Positions 52,180-61,291 of a stretch of DNA of 64,000 nucleotides are shown here, piece by piece. Numbering within the stretch: the first letter of the stretch is position 1; each line of letters starts with the position of its first letter. A program made the position numbers and the translations under genes. Source of the DNA: CAYYIS01 sp964470965 (GTDB taxonomy: Bacteria > JAAXHH01 > JABIQT01); the NCBI GenBank assembly GCA_964470965.1, contig CAYYIS010000006.1, positions 62,001 to 126,000 of the forward strand. The letters are read 5' to 3'. The notes under the pieces were generated by a model. It had not been told where the DNA came from and made no database searches. It worked only from the letters and a program-made list of their open reading frames with translations.

Positions 52180-53916
52180 ATGCAGAAACATCTCCTGTAC
52201 GTTCTTCCGGTTCTGGTCCTGATTTCACTCCTGGCCTTCTTTTTTTGGCCGGAGAATCTATCCAACAGGGTCATATTTCCGTACATTTCACACCAGAAGC
52301 CTCTTCTGGACCCGCACCTTCCAACAGCGGATGGGCTTTCCGACAAATTGGATGAGGTGGTGTTCGATGGCCTATTCAACCTGGTCGCCACCCCGAGCGG
52401 TATCGCCTATGAGGACGGCCTGGGGGAATATGTCGGGACGGACGACAATATGGTGGTCACCATTCGTCTCAAGTCTGACGCTCGCTGGCATAACAGCTAT
52501 AAATTTTCGCTCGACGGACCGGAAGTGACGATGGCCGATGCCACCCCGATTCCGTTTGTGGTGGAAGATCTGGCGTTCACACTGAGACGTATTCAACGGC
52601 TGGGCAGTTTGTCCCGAGACCACATCATCGTCGCCCAGGCGTTGGAGTCTTTTGACTTTGAAGGTCCTGACGAAAACAGGCGGGTCCGCTTTCGCTTCAA
52701 ACGAGACCGCGACTGGCAGGAAGATGAGATCAAGGAAATCCTATCATTCAAGATTCTGCCCAAGGGGTCCGAGATCGGTGCCGCCGAGCATACCATCGGC
52801 ACCGGTCCGTACATGGTTACGCCGCCCAATGAGGAAAAAAAAGATGTCATCGAGTACTACAAGAATCCTGCTGGCATGGGCAACATCGGCAGGGTCCTGC
52901 TCCAGCCTTTTATCGACAACAGCACATTCACCACCGAGTTTCAGAACGCCAGATTCAATGTGCTTCTAGGCACGCCGTTCGGCGCGCTGTCCCCTATCCT
53001 GGCGGATTCGACGCAGTACTTCACTAAGTCGAACATCAGCACTACGTTCTTCGCACTGCTGTTCAACACGCAGCGCGTCTCCCGGAAACAACGCAGAGCC
53101 ATCCGACAATTTATCAGCAACAGGGCATTGATGGACCGGCTTTACAAAGTCAACACGGAACAGCAACGCCATATCGTTGATTACAGAGGCAACCGCGACA
53201 ATTACGAAGACTACCTCAACTACAGTGTATTTCCTAGTTCATCCTATTATGTGGATGAACAGATCGTTATACCGCAAAGAGTCCGGAGCGAGACGGACCT
53301 GACGGCGCTGCCGGATACGGTGCGCATCGTAGCGTCGTCCAACTTCGGATACCGGGAGGAGTACAACGAGCTGGTCGAAGCGCTGAACGACGAAGGACTC
53401 TTCTTCGGTAAGGTCAAAGCCACCATCATACAGAGTACCGACATCCGCAACGGCAACTACGATGCGATCCTGGTAGCGTTTACCGGGTACAAGAGTAACT
53501 TTCTGTTCGATCTGTACGATGTGTTCATGCGCGAACCGGACCCGGCAATTTATAAAATAAATGTTAAGCTAAAAATGGACGAAGACGGCAGCGAAAGCGT
53601 CGATCCGGCGTCCTGGCAGGCCGACAACAACTTTTTCCGACTGGATGCTGGTGCGGATTCACCGGAAAAAGAAGACATCAACAAGCTTTTGGGGTACATA
53701 CACGGTTTCATGTCGACCAGGGAAATCGGAGACAAGCAGGCCTATGCGCAGTTTATCGATGAGGTGGAACGCGAGATGGCACTCGGTGCCTGGCTGTTCT
53801 CCATGCCGTCACTGGCCTACTTCAGTACCCAGTTTGATGCGGATAGCATCAACATGTACGGCGTGGCCTCCCAGCTTTCCACGGTTGAAAAATGGCGGGA
53901 ACGGATCGTGGAGTAA
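52180..53916 (+). CDS. membrane-anchored SBP family 5-like protein
   Basis: A divergent relative of OppA/DppA-type peptide-binding proteins (578 residues from this start). After a single N-terminal hydrophobic segment (about 6-24) come family patterns: FDGLFNLVATPSG, VVTIRLKSDARWHN, the EDLAFTLRRI helix, and RRAIRQFISNRALMDRLYK, matching the family VRRA(F/I)xxAIDR block. No lipobox is seen, so it may stay anchored. The frame is open from 52144, but the ATG at 52180 follows GAGGTC and starts at the signal. It follows the large lipoprotein with less than 50 bases between, and two permease genes come later. No ATPase accompanies them. Confidence 0.8.
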   Translation: MQKHLLYVLPVLVLISLLAFFFWPENLSNRVIFPYISHQKPLLDPHLPTADGLSDKLDEVVFDGLFNLVATPSGIAYEDGLGEYVGTDDNMVVTIRLKSDARWHNSYKFSLDGPEVTMADATPIPFVVEDLAFTLRRIQRLGSLSRDHIIVAQALESFDFEGPDENRRVRFRFKRDRDWQEDEIKEILSFKILPKGSEIGAAEHTIGTGPYMVTPPNEEKKDVIEYYKNPAGMGNIGRVLLQPFIDNSTFTTEFQNARFNVLLGTPFGALSPILADSTQYFTKSNISTTFFALLFNTQRVSRKQRRAIRQFISNRALMDRLYKVNTEQQRHIVDYRGNRDNYEDYLNYSVFPSSSYYVDEQIVIPQRVRSETDLTALPDTVRIVASSNFGYREEYNELVEALNDEGLFFGKVKATIIQSTDIRNGNYDAILVAFTGYKSNFLFDLYDVFMREPDPAIYKINVKLKMDEDGSESVDPASWQADNNFFRLDAGADSPEKEDINKLLGYIHGFMSTREIGDKQAYAQFIDEVEREMALGAWLFSMPSLAYFSTQFDADSINMYGVASQLSTVEKWRERIVE

Positions 53917-54000
53917 TCGTGAAAAGTTACGGATTTCCTAATCAGGGCGTTCGGTGCGATTTCACCGATTTCATTCACCGCTTGTATTTTTCAGAGCACT

Positions 54001-54897
54001 ATGAAACTACGATCCAAACACCTTCCATACCTTTGTTCCCTGTTGATTCTGTCTGTAACAGCCGTAGCGGCCGTTTACGGGCAGTCCCCACGGACCGTGG
54101 ATTTCTTCGTCGCAGAAAATCCCCGTGCCTTGACAATATATAATCGATATCAGCAGAAAATTTCGCTCTCGGAAAGCCGGTTGTTTCGGCCCTTCGTTCC
54201 GATGGAAATTGTGGAAGACAATGCGTTGTTGAGCGACAACTTCACTCACTGTATGAGGGTCAAGATCGGTGACGCCACGTTCTACTTACTCCGTGAGGGC
54301 AACAATGCGCTGATGAACGATCAAGAGGCCGGCTATACCGGTGCATTCCGGAAGTGTCTCGTCGTGGATGATACGGTGCAGGTGATGCAGGACAGAGCAC
54401 ACACCGTCTCACCTCGCTTCAGAGCTGCGGATGAGATTTCTCTGCGCAAGAACACACGGGTACGGCGCCTGTTCCGTAAGGATCGTTCCTATTTTGTGCA
54501 GATATTAGGGCCGAATACCCGCTATGGATGGACATATTTTCCTCCCCGGAAACAGAACAGCACCTGGAAAAGCTATAATGCCGGGAGTCCGGTTTTAAAG
54601 AACGATTTTCCGGAGCGGGTGAGCACCCGGGTACACACCAAAATACGCGAAGTAAACGCTATTCTTCGGAACCTGTTCAAGCAATTTAACGCGGAAACGG
54701 GCGAAGTCCGGCCGGCACCGCAGTGGCAGGTTGAGATCACGGACACCCAGATTGTCTGCACCATGAACGATCCGTTCTATGCTGAAGGGTTCTCAAAGAG
54801 TATGCAGTATATTGTCAACGATCTGGACAATGTCGTGAGGGGCACCAATTTAGCAGTACGTTACAAAGACGGGGTTATTAAAATCAAGAAAAAATAA
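54001..54897 (+). CDS. secreted protein of unknown function, possible SH3-like segment
   Basis: A 298-residue protein with a signal peptide (about 1-28, ending VYGQ). A middle region (about 120-180, DTVQVMQDRAH to YGWTYFPP) alternates short strands and turns and ends in a Tyr/Trp pattern that resembles bacterial SH3 domains. The remainder has no recognisable fold, although MKLRSKHL and LREGNNALMND resemble phrases in the operon's lipoprotein. It lies 84 bases after the binding-protein gene and 30 before the first permease gene, so it is part of the operon. The product is probably periplasmic. Confidence 0.7.
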   Translation: MKLRSKHLPYLCSLLILSVTAVAAVYGQSPRTVDFFVAENPRALTIYNRYQQKISLSESRLFRPFVPMEIVEDNALLSDNFTHCMRVKIGDATFYLLREGNNALMNDQEAGYTGAFRKCLVVDDTVQVMQDRAHTVSPRFRAADEISLRKNTRVRRLFRKDRSYFVQILGPNTRYGWTYFPPRKQNSTWKSYNAGSPVLKNDFPERVSTRVHTKIREVNAILRNLFKQFNAETGEVRPAPQWQVEITDTQIVCTMNDPFYAEGFSKSMQYIVNDLDNVVRGTNLAVRYKDGVIKIKKK

Positions 54898-54927
54898 AGC
54901 GATCCCTCTACTTCCCTTTATGGATTT

Positions 54928-56037
54928 ATGCAGAGAAAATTCCTGGAACATCTTTTCAGTGTCGGGTTCATATCTATTGTCTTTATAATCCTTCTGCTTA
55001 TCGTGCGCTCCGGAGCGGAGACGGAAAGGGAACATGAATACAAACGGGTCACATCGTATCTGAATCTGGCTTCCCTGGATTTTTCCAAGCCACTACACCG
55101 AACGCTCTTCCGGGAATCCCTCAACGTCTTTTATCCCGACGCCGAGGCCCGGAACGATTCACTGGTAATTCTCACTCGGCGATATGCCGCGGAAGAATTC
55201 ACGGCTATCCAGGGGATGCTGCAAACCGGTATGGGCTTGAGCTGGTCCAAATTCTGGAACCTGGCCGGCATGTATATCACGTTTGTCTTCTCATACCTGC
55301 TGGTAATGGTGCTAACTTATTACGGCGTTCAGACACTGGCTATTTTGAGGTTTATAAGGGAAAAGCAGAACCCGCCTCCCTATCTGGTTCAGTTAATAGA
55401 GCATATCCGTGAATACCCCACCCAATCTGATGCCAATACCATAGGCATTTACCTCCGGACTGCGGCCGGTCATCTGGTTATGGCGCTGCTTAAGGGCATC
55501 GGATACCTGGTACTGTTTTCGCCCGCCTATGTACTGGCCTACTCCTTCCGAACCCGATTCGATACAGACTCGTTTGTTTTCATGATCCTGCTGGGTGCGG
55601 TATCGAACGGACTGCTCGTGATGTACGCGCAGAGATTCTATACGTTTCTAGTCACCGAAAGTCGAAAAGGATACGTACACACCGCAGTCGTGAAAAATCT
55701 GGATGCGTCGTTCCGAGAACTACCGTTGCACCTCGTGTTACAGTTTAACAAGCGGTTTGATAATCATATTCTGCAGCATATCTATCTGAACGCCCGGTAT
55801 CAGTACATTCTTACACTGAAGGAGCAGGCATCCTTTCTGATCACGGGATTGATTATCATCGAGATGGCGCTCAATATCCACGGCCATCTCTGCTATGAGC
55901 TGCTGCAGAACATCCTGTTAGAGCAGTACGACATCGTCTTGGTCATTCTGCTGGGGCTGTTCCTGGTGGTAAAAATGACCGAAATCCTGGTGGATCTGTG
56001 GATGGGGATTGAAACGATGAAATATGAGAACCGATAG
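54928..56037 (+). CDS. divergent DppB-like ABC permease
   Basis: A 369-residue membrane protein with one N-terminal helix (about 10-28), a long periplasmic loop (about 29-110) and four or five C-terminal helices. The C-terminal part follows the DppB plan: YVHTAVVKNLDASFRELPLH occupies the place of the cytoplasmic EAA loop, followed by the helix EQASFLITGLIIIEMALNIH. The final helix ends with DLWMGIETMKYENR. The large insertion after helix 1 matches DppB-type permeases. It is followed with no gap by a second permease gene. Sequence similarity is weak, so the assignment rests on the pattern. Confidence 0.65.
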   Translation: MQRKFLEHLFSVGFISIVFIILLLIVRSGAETEREHEYKRVTSYLNLASLDFSKPLHRTLFRESLNVFYPDAEARNDSLVILTRRYAAEEFTAIQGMLQTGMGLSWSKFWNLAGMYITFVFSYLLVMVLTYYGVQTLAILRFIREKQNPPPYLVQLIEHIREYPTQSDANTIGIYLRTAAGHLVMALLKGIGYLVLFSPAYVLAYSFRTRFDTDSFVFMILLGAVSNGLLVMYAQRFYTFLVTESRKGYVHTAVVKNLDASFRELPLHLVLQFNKRFDNHILQHIYLNARYQYILTLKEQASFLITGLIIIEMALNIHGHLCYELLQNILLEQYDIVLVILLGLFLVVKMTEILVDLWMGIETMKYENR

Positions 56038-56928
56038 ATGAACTGCAAAAACCTCTACCACGAAGTCGTGCCCCGGGTGCTGACGGTCTACAAGCAGAAG
56101 GACATGTTCTGGCTGATCGGCTGGGTGGGTGGCGTTATGCTCCTGTGGCTGTGGAACCGTCTCTTTCTCAATTATCCGGCATTTGTACAGATCCAGGGCG
56201 CCTTTATTAACACCTTTCTGATAGCGCTCCTGTGCATTGTCTTCTCTGTAGCACTGGCTTGGTCCGTGGCTGTGGGACTTCATTTCCTTCCGAACTCACG
56301 CATACCATATCTGAAGCTACCCCTGACGTTCCTGCTGAATCTGATCCGATCTATCCCCCAGATTCTGGGTGTTCTTGGCGGCTACGTCGTGATAACCCTT
56401 ATGATAAGCAACGAGATACTGGCTAGCCGGTCGGTAATCATCCTGCTTCTGGGCCTGGTCACCTCATTATTCGTGTTTCAGGAACTCGCGGACCTTATTC
56501 GGGAGCGCATCGACCATTACAGCAAACTCGATTTTGTCAATGCCATGCTCTGCTGCGGCGTAAAAGAGAGCCGTATCATCAACATAGACATCCTGTGGAA
56601 AAACAGCATGGCCCATGTCACGAACAAACTGATCGCCCTGTTCGGCGTCGCCATCTTTCTCCAGTGCAGCGTGGATTTCATCGTATCTGTGGGACTGTCC
56701 ACCGAAGTAAGCCCGGTAAACCTGCCGACCACGCTGGGCAGCATGCTGGCGAAGATCGACAGCAAACAGGACATCCTGGCCATTGGCTATACGCTTACAC
56801 ACCCCGGTTATATTGGAAACCTGTTTTTTCGGCATCTCCAGGGCATCTCCACCGCTTTCCTGATTGTCTTCACCCTTTTGTCGATGCACCGAATCTCCAA
56901 CGGATTCTCCCGCCGGCACTGCCTTTGA
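56038..56928 (+). CDS. divergent DppC/PhnE-like ABC permease
   Basis: A 296-residue protein with about six helices. The segment FVNAMLCCGVKESRIINIDI matches the position of the EAA loop, with the Ala-x-x-x-Gly pattern that contacts an ABC ATPase. The following KNSMAHVTNKLIALFGVAIF and VGLSTEVSPVNLPTTLGSML segments parallel the DppC ending (EAGLSFLGLG...WG). The start directly follows the stop of the previous permease gene. The two are thus probably a heterodimeric channel. No ATPase gene lies within the window near them. Confidence 0.65.
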   Translation: MNCKNLYHEVVPRVLTVYKQKDMFWLIGWVGGVMLLWLWNRLFLNYPAFVQIQGAFINTFLIALLCIVFSVALAWSVAVGLHFLPNSRIPYLKLPLTFLLNLIRSIPQILGVLGGYVVITLMISNEILASRSVIILLLGLVTSLFVFQELADLIRERIDHYSKLDFVNAMLCCGVKESRIINIDILWKNSMAHVTNKLIALFGVAIFLQCSVDFIVSVGLSTEVSPVNLPTTLGSMLAKIDSKQDILAIGYTLTHPGYIGNLFFRHLQGISTAFLIVFTLLSMHRISNGFSRRHCL

Positions 56929-56958
56929 GAACAAGGATAAAAGTGGGAATCCTTGTTC
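56929..56958 (+). terminator. possible hairpin after the permease operon
   Basis: GAACAAGGA (56929-56937) and TCCTTGTTC (56950-56958) form a perfect 9-bp stem with a 12-base loop right after the permease stop. No T run follows, so Rho-dependent ending or mRNA protection is equally possible. Confidence 0.5.
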
Positions 56959-56987
56959 GAAGTCTCATTTATGCAAACACAAGCATG

Positions 56988-57016
56988 AAAAAACCAAGCG
57001 TCACGGGGAGACGCTT
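56988..57016 (-). terminator. rho-independent terminator of the YbhN-like gene
   Basis: On the minus strand AAGCGTC pairs with GACGCTT (7 bp, forward positions 56996-57002 and 57010-57016), followed by GG and six T residues (A-run 56988-56993). Confidence 0.72.
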
Positions 57017-57118
57017 CGTTTGCCTGAAATAGGAAAGGTAATTTATCTGACATCCGGTATCACGTGGTATCACGCACGCAGTTCCCGTCCTGGTGGCGGG
57101 ACTGTCCGCATTCCCTGC

Positions 57119-58147
57119 TTACGCCGGTCTCTCTCGGGCAGAGACATCAGAACCTGTACTCTTACGGATGTACCGAATCAGTATGATTCCGCCGATCAAG
57201 ACGGGAAAATACATGATGGAGGTGCGCCAAAGGAGGGTGTAGGCAGGTAGCAGAGCGGAGGGGATCAGGGACTGCATCACGACAGCGGAAGCTACCTCGG
57301 CGGCGCCGCTGCCGCCGGGAGTGGGGAAGAAATACAGTAATATGTGCAGAAACATCTGGAGAACCATCAGTTCAACCAGTCCCGTATCCAAGCCCAGCGC
57401 ACGGGCGGCAAGATACGCGGTGAAGTATTTATTAAAGAACACCACCACTGTAATCGGAATAGAGAGCACGAACCGCTTCTTATACCGGCGGGCCATCAGT
57501 TGCATCGCGGCGCTCCATTCGTAGAGAGGTCCTTTAATTTTCGCGGCCCACGGTCCCAAGCGTTTCCGGGACTGAAACCGATTCACCAACAGCTCAATTC
57601 CGGCCTGGGTTTTTTGGGGTTTTAGCATCGCCGCGAATCCCAACACCGCCATCCCTACGAACAGTATCGCCACCAGTGCGAACTGACTGGACGCTCCCAC
57701 ATCCGGCAGCCTACCTGCAGCATGCAGGCCCCACAACACCACACCGGCGAGGGCGTAGAACACCAGTGTAGAAAGAAACGTCAGGTACAGCACACTGACC
57801 GCCTGGCCGGAGGTAGCACCCTCCTTGACCAGCACATAAACCTGCGCCAGACCACCACCGGTCTGCGACGGTGTCGCTGCTCCCATAAAGCTGCCGACCG
57901 CGCAATTCTTCACGCAGGCGTTGTAGGGTATCCCCGAACAGACTACGGTAGTGAATAACCACATTCGCAACCCCGCCACCATCCAGTCCACCAGCGGCAC
58001 CGCAACCACGCAGAGGCCCAGGAAACGCACGTCGAGACGGCCGACGATTTCCTCCAGCGGTACCGTGTCGGTAAACAGGAAGAACACCACCATAAAGCCC
58101 AGGACGCTCAACACGACAAATAGACTAACACCGAGTTTGAAATTCAT
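57119..58147 (-). CDS. YbhN/AglD-like membrane protein (lysylphosphatidylglycerol synthase TM family)
   Basis: A 342-residue integral membrane protein with about eight helices, matching the UPF0104/LPG_synthase_TM flippase-like domain. The signature GSFMGAATPSQTGGGLAQVY is in the middle and the FPTPGGSGAAEVASAVV motif is in the C-terminal half. Stand-alone members are thought to flip lipids or lipid-linked sugars; no MprF catalytic domain is present. It is encoded alone, convergent with the permease operon, and its 5' side lies 50 bases from the scaffold gap. Confidence 0.88.
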   Translation of the reverse strand: MNFKLGVSLFVVLSVLGFMVVFFLFTDTVPLEEIVGRLDVRFLGLCVVAVPLVDWMVAGLRMWLFTTVVCSGIPYNACVKNCAVGSFMGAATPSQTGGGLAQVYVLVKEGATSGQAVSVLYLTFLSTLVFYALAGVVLWGLHAAGRLPDVGASSQFALVAILFVGMAVLGFAAMLKPQKTQAGIELLVNRFQSRKRLGPWAAKIKGPLYEWSAAMQLMARRYKKRFVLSIPITVVVFFNKYFTAYLAARALGLDTGLVELMVLQMFLHILLYFFPTPGGSGAAEVASAVVMQSLIPSALLPAYTLLWRTSIMYFPVLIGGIILIRYIRKSTGSDVSARERPA

Positions 58148-58197
58148 AATTGTATTAATTGAAGTTTATCAGTTTACGCCAATGATAGACGAAATAT

Positions 58198-58297
58198 NNN
58201 NNNNNNNNNNNNNNNNNNNNNNNNNNNNNNNNNNNNNNNNNNNNNNNNNNNNNNNNNNNNNNNNNNNNNNNNNNNNNNNNNNNNNNNNNNNNNNNNN
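58198..58297. other. assembly gap (100 N)
   Basis: A run of exactly 100 N, the conventional size for a gap of unknown length. The same seven bases, GAAATAT, end the left contig and begin the right one. Confidence 0.99.
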
Positions 58298-58573
58298 GAA
58301 ATATACAGCCGTCTACGCCCAGATTCGCGGGTTTTCATTTCGTGTGGACGCAAACTGGGCGGCTTTTTGCAGAAAACCCAATCAAGGACCTTTCAAGATG
58401 CTATATCAGCAGAGCGAGACGACGGAAAACCCCCTGTTTTGAAACCGTTGGAATAAGCAAATGGATCAATTTCATCCAATGCTCTCAATTGAAAAGCAGA
58501 CCTTCGAGGTAATTACTGTCGCCACGGCTTTGGGAGACCAGACACTGAATCGGTGGGTTAAGGATCAAAATAT

Positions 58574-59236
58574 TTACTTGAAGAGCGGGATAACCTTCAT
58601 ATCCCGCTCTTTCGCCCTGTACAGCATGGCTGGGCGTGCTCGTTCGCCTGTTCGCCTGAGTTCAGTGGGTTCCAAGAGATCGAGGGAGAGCATTTTCTTA
58701 CGGAAGTTGCGTTTGTCGATTTGACGGTCCAAACAGTACTCGTATACCGTCTGAAGCTCCGTTAGCGTGAATTGCTGGGGTAGCAACAGCAAGGCAATGG
58801 ATGAATAATTCAACTTGGCTCTGATGCGGTCCACACAGACTTCCACTATCCTCTTATGATCGAACGCCAGATCCGGGACCTTGTCTACGTCGCACCAGAA
58901 CCCTCTGGCGTATTTTTTGCTTGTCCTGGGCACCTTGTCGTCTCTCTCCGGCAGCACCATATACGCCGTGGAAATTGACCGCTGCCGCGGATCCCTGTCC
59001 AACCCGGAAAACGTGAAAACCTGTTCGAAATAAGCCCGGCCTTGTCCCATCGCTTCTCGATAGGCTCGTTCCGATGCGGTAGTCAAATCTTCCGTATCCC
59101 TGACCAGCGTTCCCGGTAGGGCCCGGGATCCAATGAAGGGTTCGATCATGAGGTCTACCAGAAACACCTGAAGCCGGCCTCCCTCGAACCGAAAGATCCC
59201 CACGTCCGTAGCGGCGAATGGATTTTGTGTTGCCAT
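58574..59236 (-). CDS. NrtR-like Nudix/winged-helix transcriptional regulator
   Basis: A 220-residue protein with a Nudix-like N-terminal domain (about 1-145) and a winged-helix C-terminal domain (about 150-220, with TLTELQTVYEYCL as recognition region and KRNFRKKM). The Nudix box is degenerate: GTLVRDTEDLTTASERAYRE followed by AMGQ instead of EETG, so catalysis is unlikely and ligand sensing is expected. NrtR proteins control NAD or sugar metabolism and sense ADP-ribose-type molecules. Flanking genes do not reveal its target; one side is the scaffold gap. Confidence 0.85.
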   Translation of the reverse strand: MATQNPFAATDVGIFRFEGGRLQVFLVDLMIEPFIGSRALPGTLVRDTEDLTTASERAYREAMGQGRAYFEQVFTFSGLDRDPRQRSISTAYMVLPERDDKVPRTSKKYARGFWCDVDKVPDLAFDHKRIVEVCVDRIRAKLNYSSIALLLLPQQFTLTELQTVYEYCLDRQIDKRNFRKKMLSLDLLEPTELRRTGERARPAMLYRAKERDMKVIPLFK

Positions 59237-60056
59237 AGTTTAAGTCACCAGATCAATCCAAACCATCACACACATAAAGCGGGGCCCCGTTGCCTGTAAG
59301 GGCGCAATCCCCTACGAACCGTTCCGCCTCACCCAGGATGCCGGAGGGGAAGTTCTTCCCGCCTATCCGGCATACGCACCAGAATTCCATAGATATGGTC
59401 TTCTTAGAACAATTCGTTGTCGTGCCGCGTTTCAGGGGTATCGGCCTGGTCGACCCGAGTGCGCCGATGGCCGTTCAGCTCTTGCAGGAGTAGAGGGCCT
59501 AGTGGAGATCGAATTCTTCTAGGCGCCTTTCCTCCCAGGGGACTGCATCTTGAGCTGAAACGGATGATATTTACCCGGGTACCCCGAGCATGCTATGTTC
59601 GTGTCCACTTAAATTAATCAATACATCATGTTTTAAACAGGGAAATCATCAGATAATCATGTGCTCATCTTTTTACAAAATACCTGCTTTCCGTTTCCGA
59701 CAGGTTCTGACATCATAATCCCATGTTGATTTCCCAGTAAACCTGGGTATGCTTCGGCACGACCGCTGCCTAGTTTGGGATACGAATTACTATATTTGCT
59801 TTCACTATCTGGAGGTTATCCCAAACAGATGATCGTGCACTTAAAGTTAGCGATCATGGGGCGGCAAGGCGTCTGAACCCAACAGTGGAGGTGCCGAATG
59901 CAGGCAGGCAACGGCGGACCATGGGATTCAAATCAACTCTGTCAAAGAGTGAATGCCATGTTTCATAATATTCGATCGATACCGAACTTATCATTTAATT
60001 TCGTGCATTGGAGCCATTTTAAATGGCGAATGTTACGAGCGGCTTAAAGGAAACAA
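59237..60056. other. 820-base stretch without a supported gene
   Basis: Lies between the NrtR-like regulator and the end of the acetyltransferase gene. One forward frame is open from about 59245 to 59522 (about 92 codons) but contains no ATG, GTG or TTG start, so it may be a decayed gene. The 59700-59900 part has short inverted repeats (for example CCCAG/CTGGG) without T runs. Nothing was recognised. Confidence 0.5.
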
Positions 60057-61286
60057 TCAATAATCCCAGCCGACTCTGGCGGGCGGCAAATGGAGGATTC
60101 TGTCGAGGTCTTTCAACAGCAACTCGGGGGCGTCGAGATCATCGGTAGCGGCAAGGCCCGTGGCGGGACGAACACCGAGCCACATTCGCGTGAAGGCGCC
60201 GACCGATGCGTTGAGGGTTGGTAACTGAGGGTCTTTGCCCTCTTCCGCATGAGAGTCGGGACCGAGCGTGACCACATAATCACCTGATATGCCGTGCCAA
60301 GGGGTTTCGCTGTCCAGTAGCGTTTCGATTGGATCGCTCAGATTGACGTTGCATCGGACCGGATCTCCCGTCAGGTGCGTCTTCGCCATACAAGCGGGCA
60401 GGTCGCAGATGCGCATCTGCCAGTAAGCGTTTGCGCGAAGATGCTGCTCGTACTGCGTCTTGGCTGTGACCGTCCGTCCCCGGAACGGCTGACGCACCAA
60501 ATCCTGAAACTGTATCTCCGCCGGTTCGGTGATACCGATCAGGCGGATCTGGTCTCCCAGCGATTTAATCACCGCCAGAAGCTCCATCAATTGTCCAAAT
60601 GTCTGATAGGCCAAATACTTCAAATAATATGGGCCGAACTCCTCTTTGCCGTATGCCCAGAAGAAGTGGGTCAACTCTCCGTTGGGACCGTCACAGTATC
60701 CGAGTCCAAACCCCTCCTCATCCCATCCCAACTCCGCCTGTATCAGCTCCGGTGAATTCAGGTTACAGCCTCCGTGGCCTCGACGCCGGGCCATCATCCC
60801 GGCATGGATCATCTGCCAGTCGTCTTTAGTCAGACGCCGGGGTGGCCGGAATACAGCCTCGATGTTAAGATCGGCCGGGTCGAAGCGGATCATATGTTCG
60901 TAACCGCCTGTACCGAAGCCAAGTCGGTCGTAAAACCCTTGCTCGAACATGGACAGAGCACTTACCTGCGCACCTTCCTCAACCGCCGCCGCTATCACCT
61001 CCGCGGTCAATCGGCCAGCCAAGCCCTGTTTACGTACCACCCGACTGGTCGTCACGCCGGTGATCACGGATAGCCGCAGGTCCTCTTCAAGATACTGCAC
61101 CGTCCCGGGCACGGAAGCTACGAGGCATTCGGCCTCGCCATTAAATTCTGCCACATGAATCCGTCCTGCCGCGAGGAACAGGTCCATGTTCTTCTCCTGT
61201 TCCTTGCTGTTGATCCAGTGGCACTCATACCAGATACGATGTGCCGCTTCGCGGTCGGTTTCGGGATTGTATAGTCGTCCAAGCAT
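60057..61286 (-). CDS. Eis-like GNAT N-acetyltransferase with SCP2-type C-terminal domain
   Basis: A 409-residue protein with the Eis layout. An N-terminal GNAT domain (about 1-140) has the acetyl-CoA motif VVRKQGLAGRLTAEVIA and the strand ALSMFEQGFYDRLGFGTGGY. A second GNAT-like domain follows (about 150-285), then a sterol-carrier-protein-like C-terminal domain (about 290-400). Eis enzymes acetylate amines on aminoglycosides or proteins. The family typically ends in a free C-terminal carboxylate in the active site; here the end is VGWDY. It lies downstream of the DUF1854 gene by 5 bases and belongs to the ABC exporter operon. The natural substrate is unknown. Confidence 0.85.
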   Translation of the reverse strand: MLGRLYNPETDREAAHRIWYECHWINSKEQEKNMDLFLAAGRIHVAEFNGEAECLVASVPGTVQYLEEDLRLSVITGVTTSRVVRKQGLAGRLTAEVIAAAVEEGAQVSALSMFEQGFYDRLGFGTGGYEHMIRFDPADLNIEAVFRPPRRLTKDDWQMIHAGMMARRRGHGGCNLNSPELIQAELGWDEEGFGLGYCDGPNGELTHFFWAYGKEEFGPYYLKYLAYQTFGQLMELLAVIKSLGDQIRLIGITEPAEIQFQDLVRQPFRGRTVTAKTQYEQHLRANAYWQMRICDLPACMAKTHLTGDPVRCNVNLSDPIETLLDSETPWHGISGDYVVTLGPDSHAEEGKDPQLPTLNASVGAFTRMWLGVRPATGLAATDDLDAPELLLKDLDRILHLPPARVGWDY

Positions 61287-61291
61287 AATGG

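Noticed and set aside
57951..58442. long forward frame through the N run
   Set aside because: It is an artefact of translating ambiguous bases and covers a real minus-strand gene.
59245..59522. open forward frame without start codon
   Set aside because: Could be a decayed gene, but no family was recognised and no start exists; kept only as a note in the gap entry.
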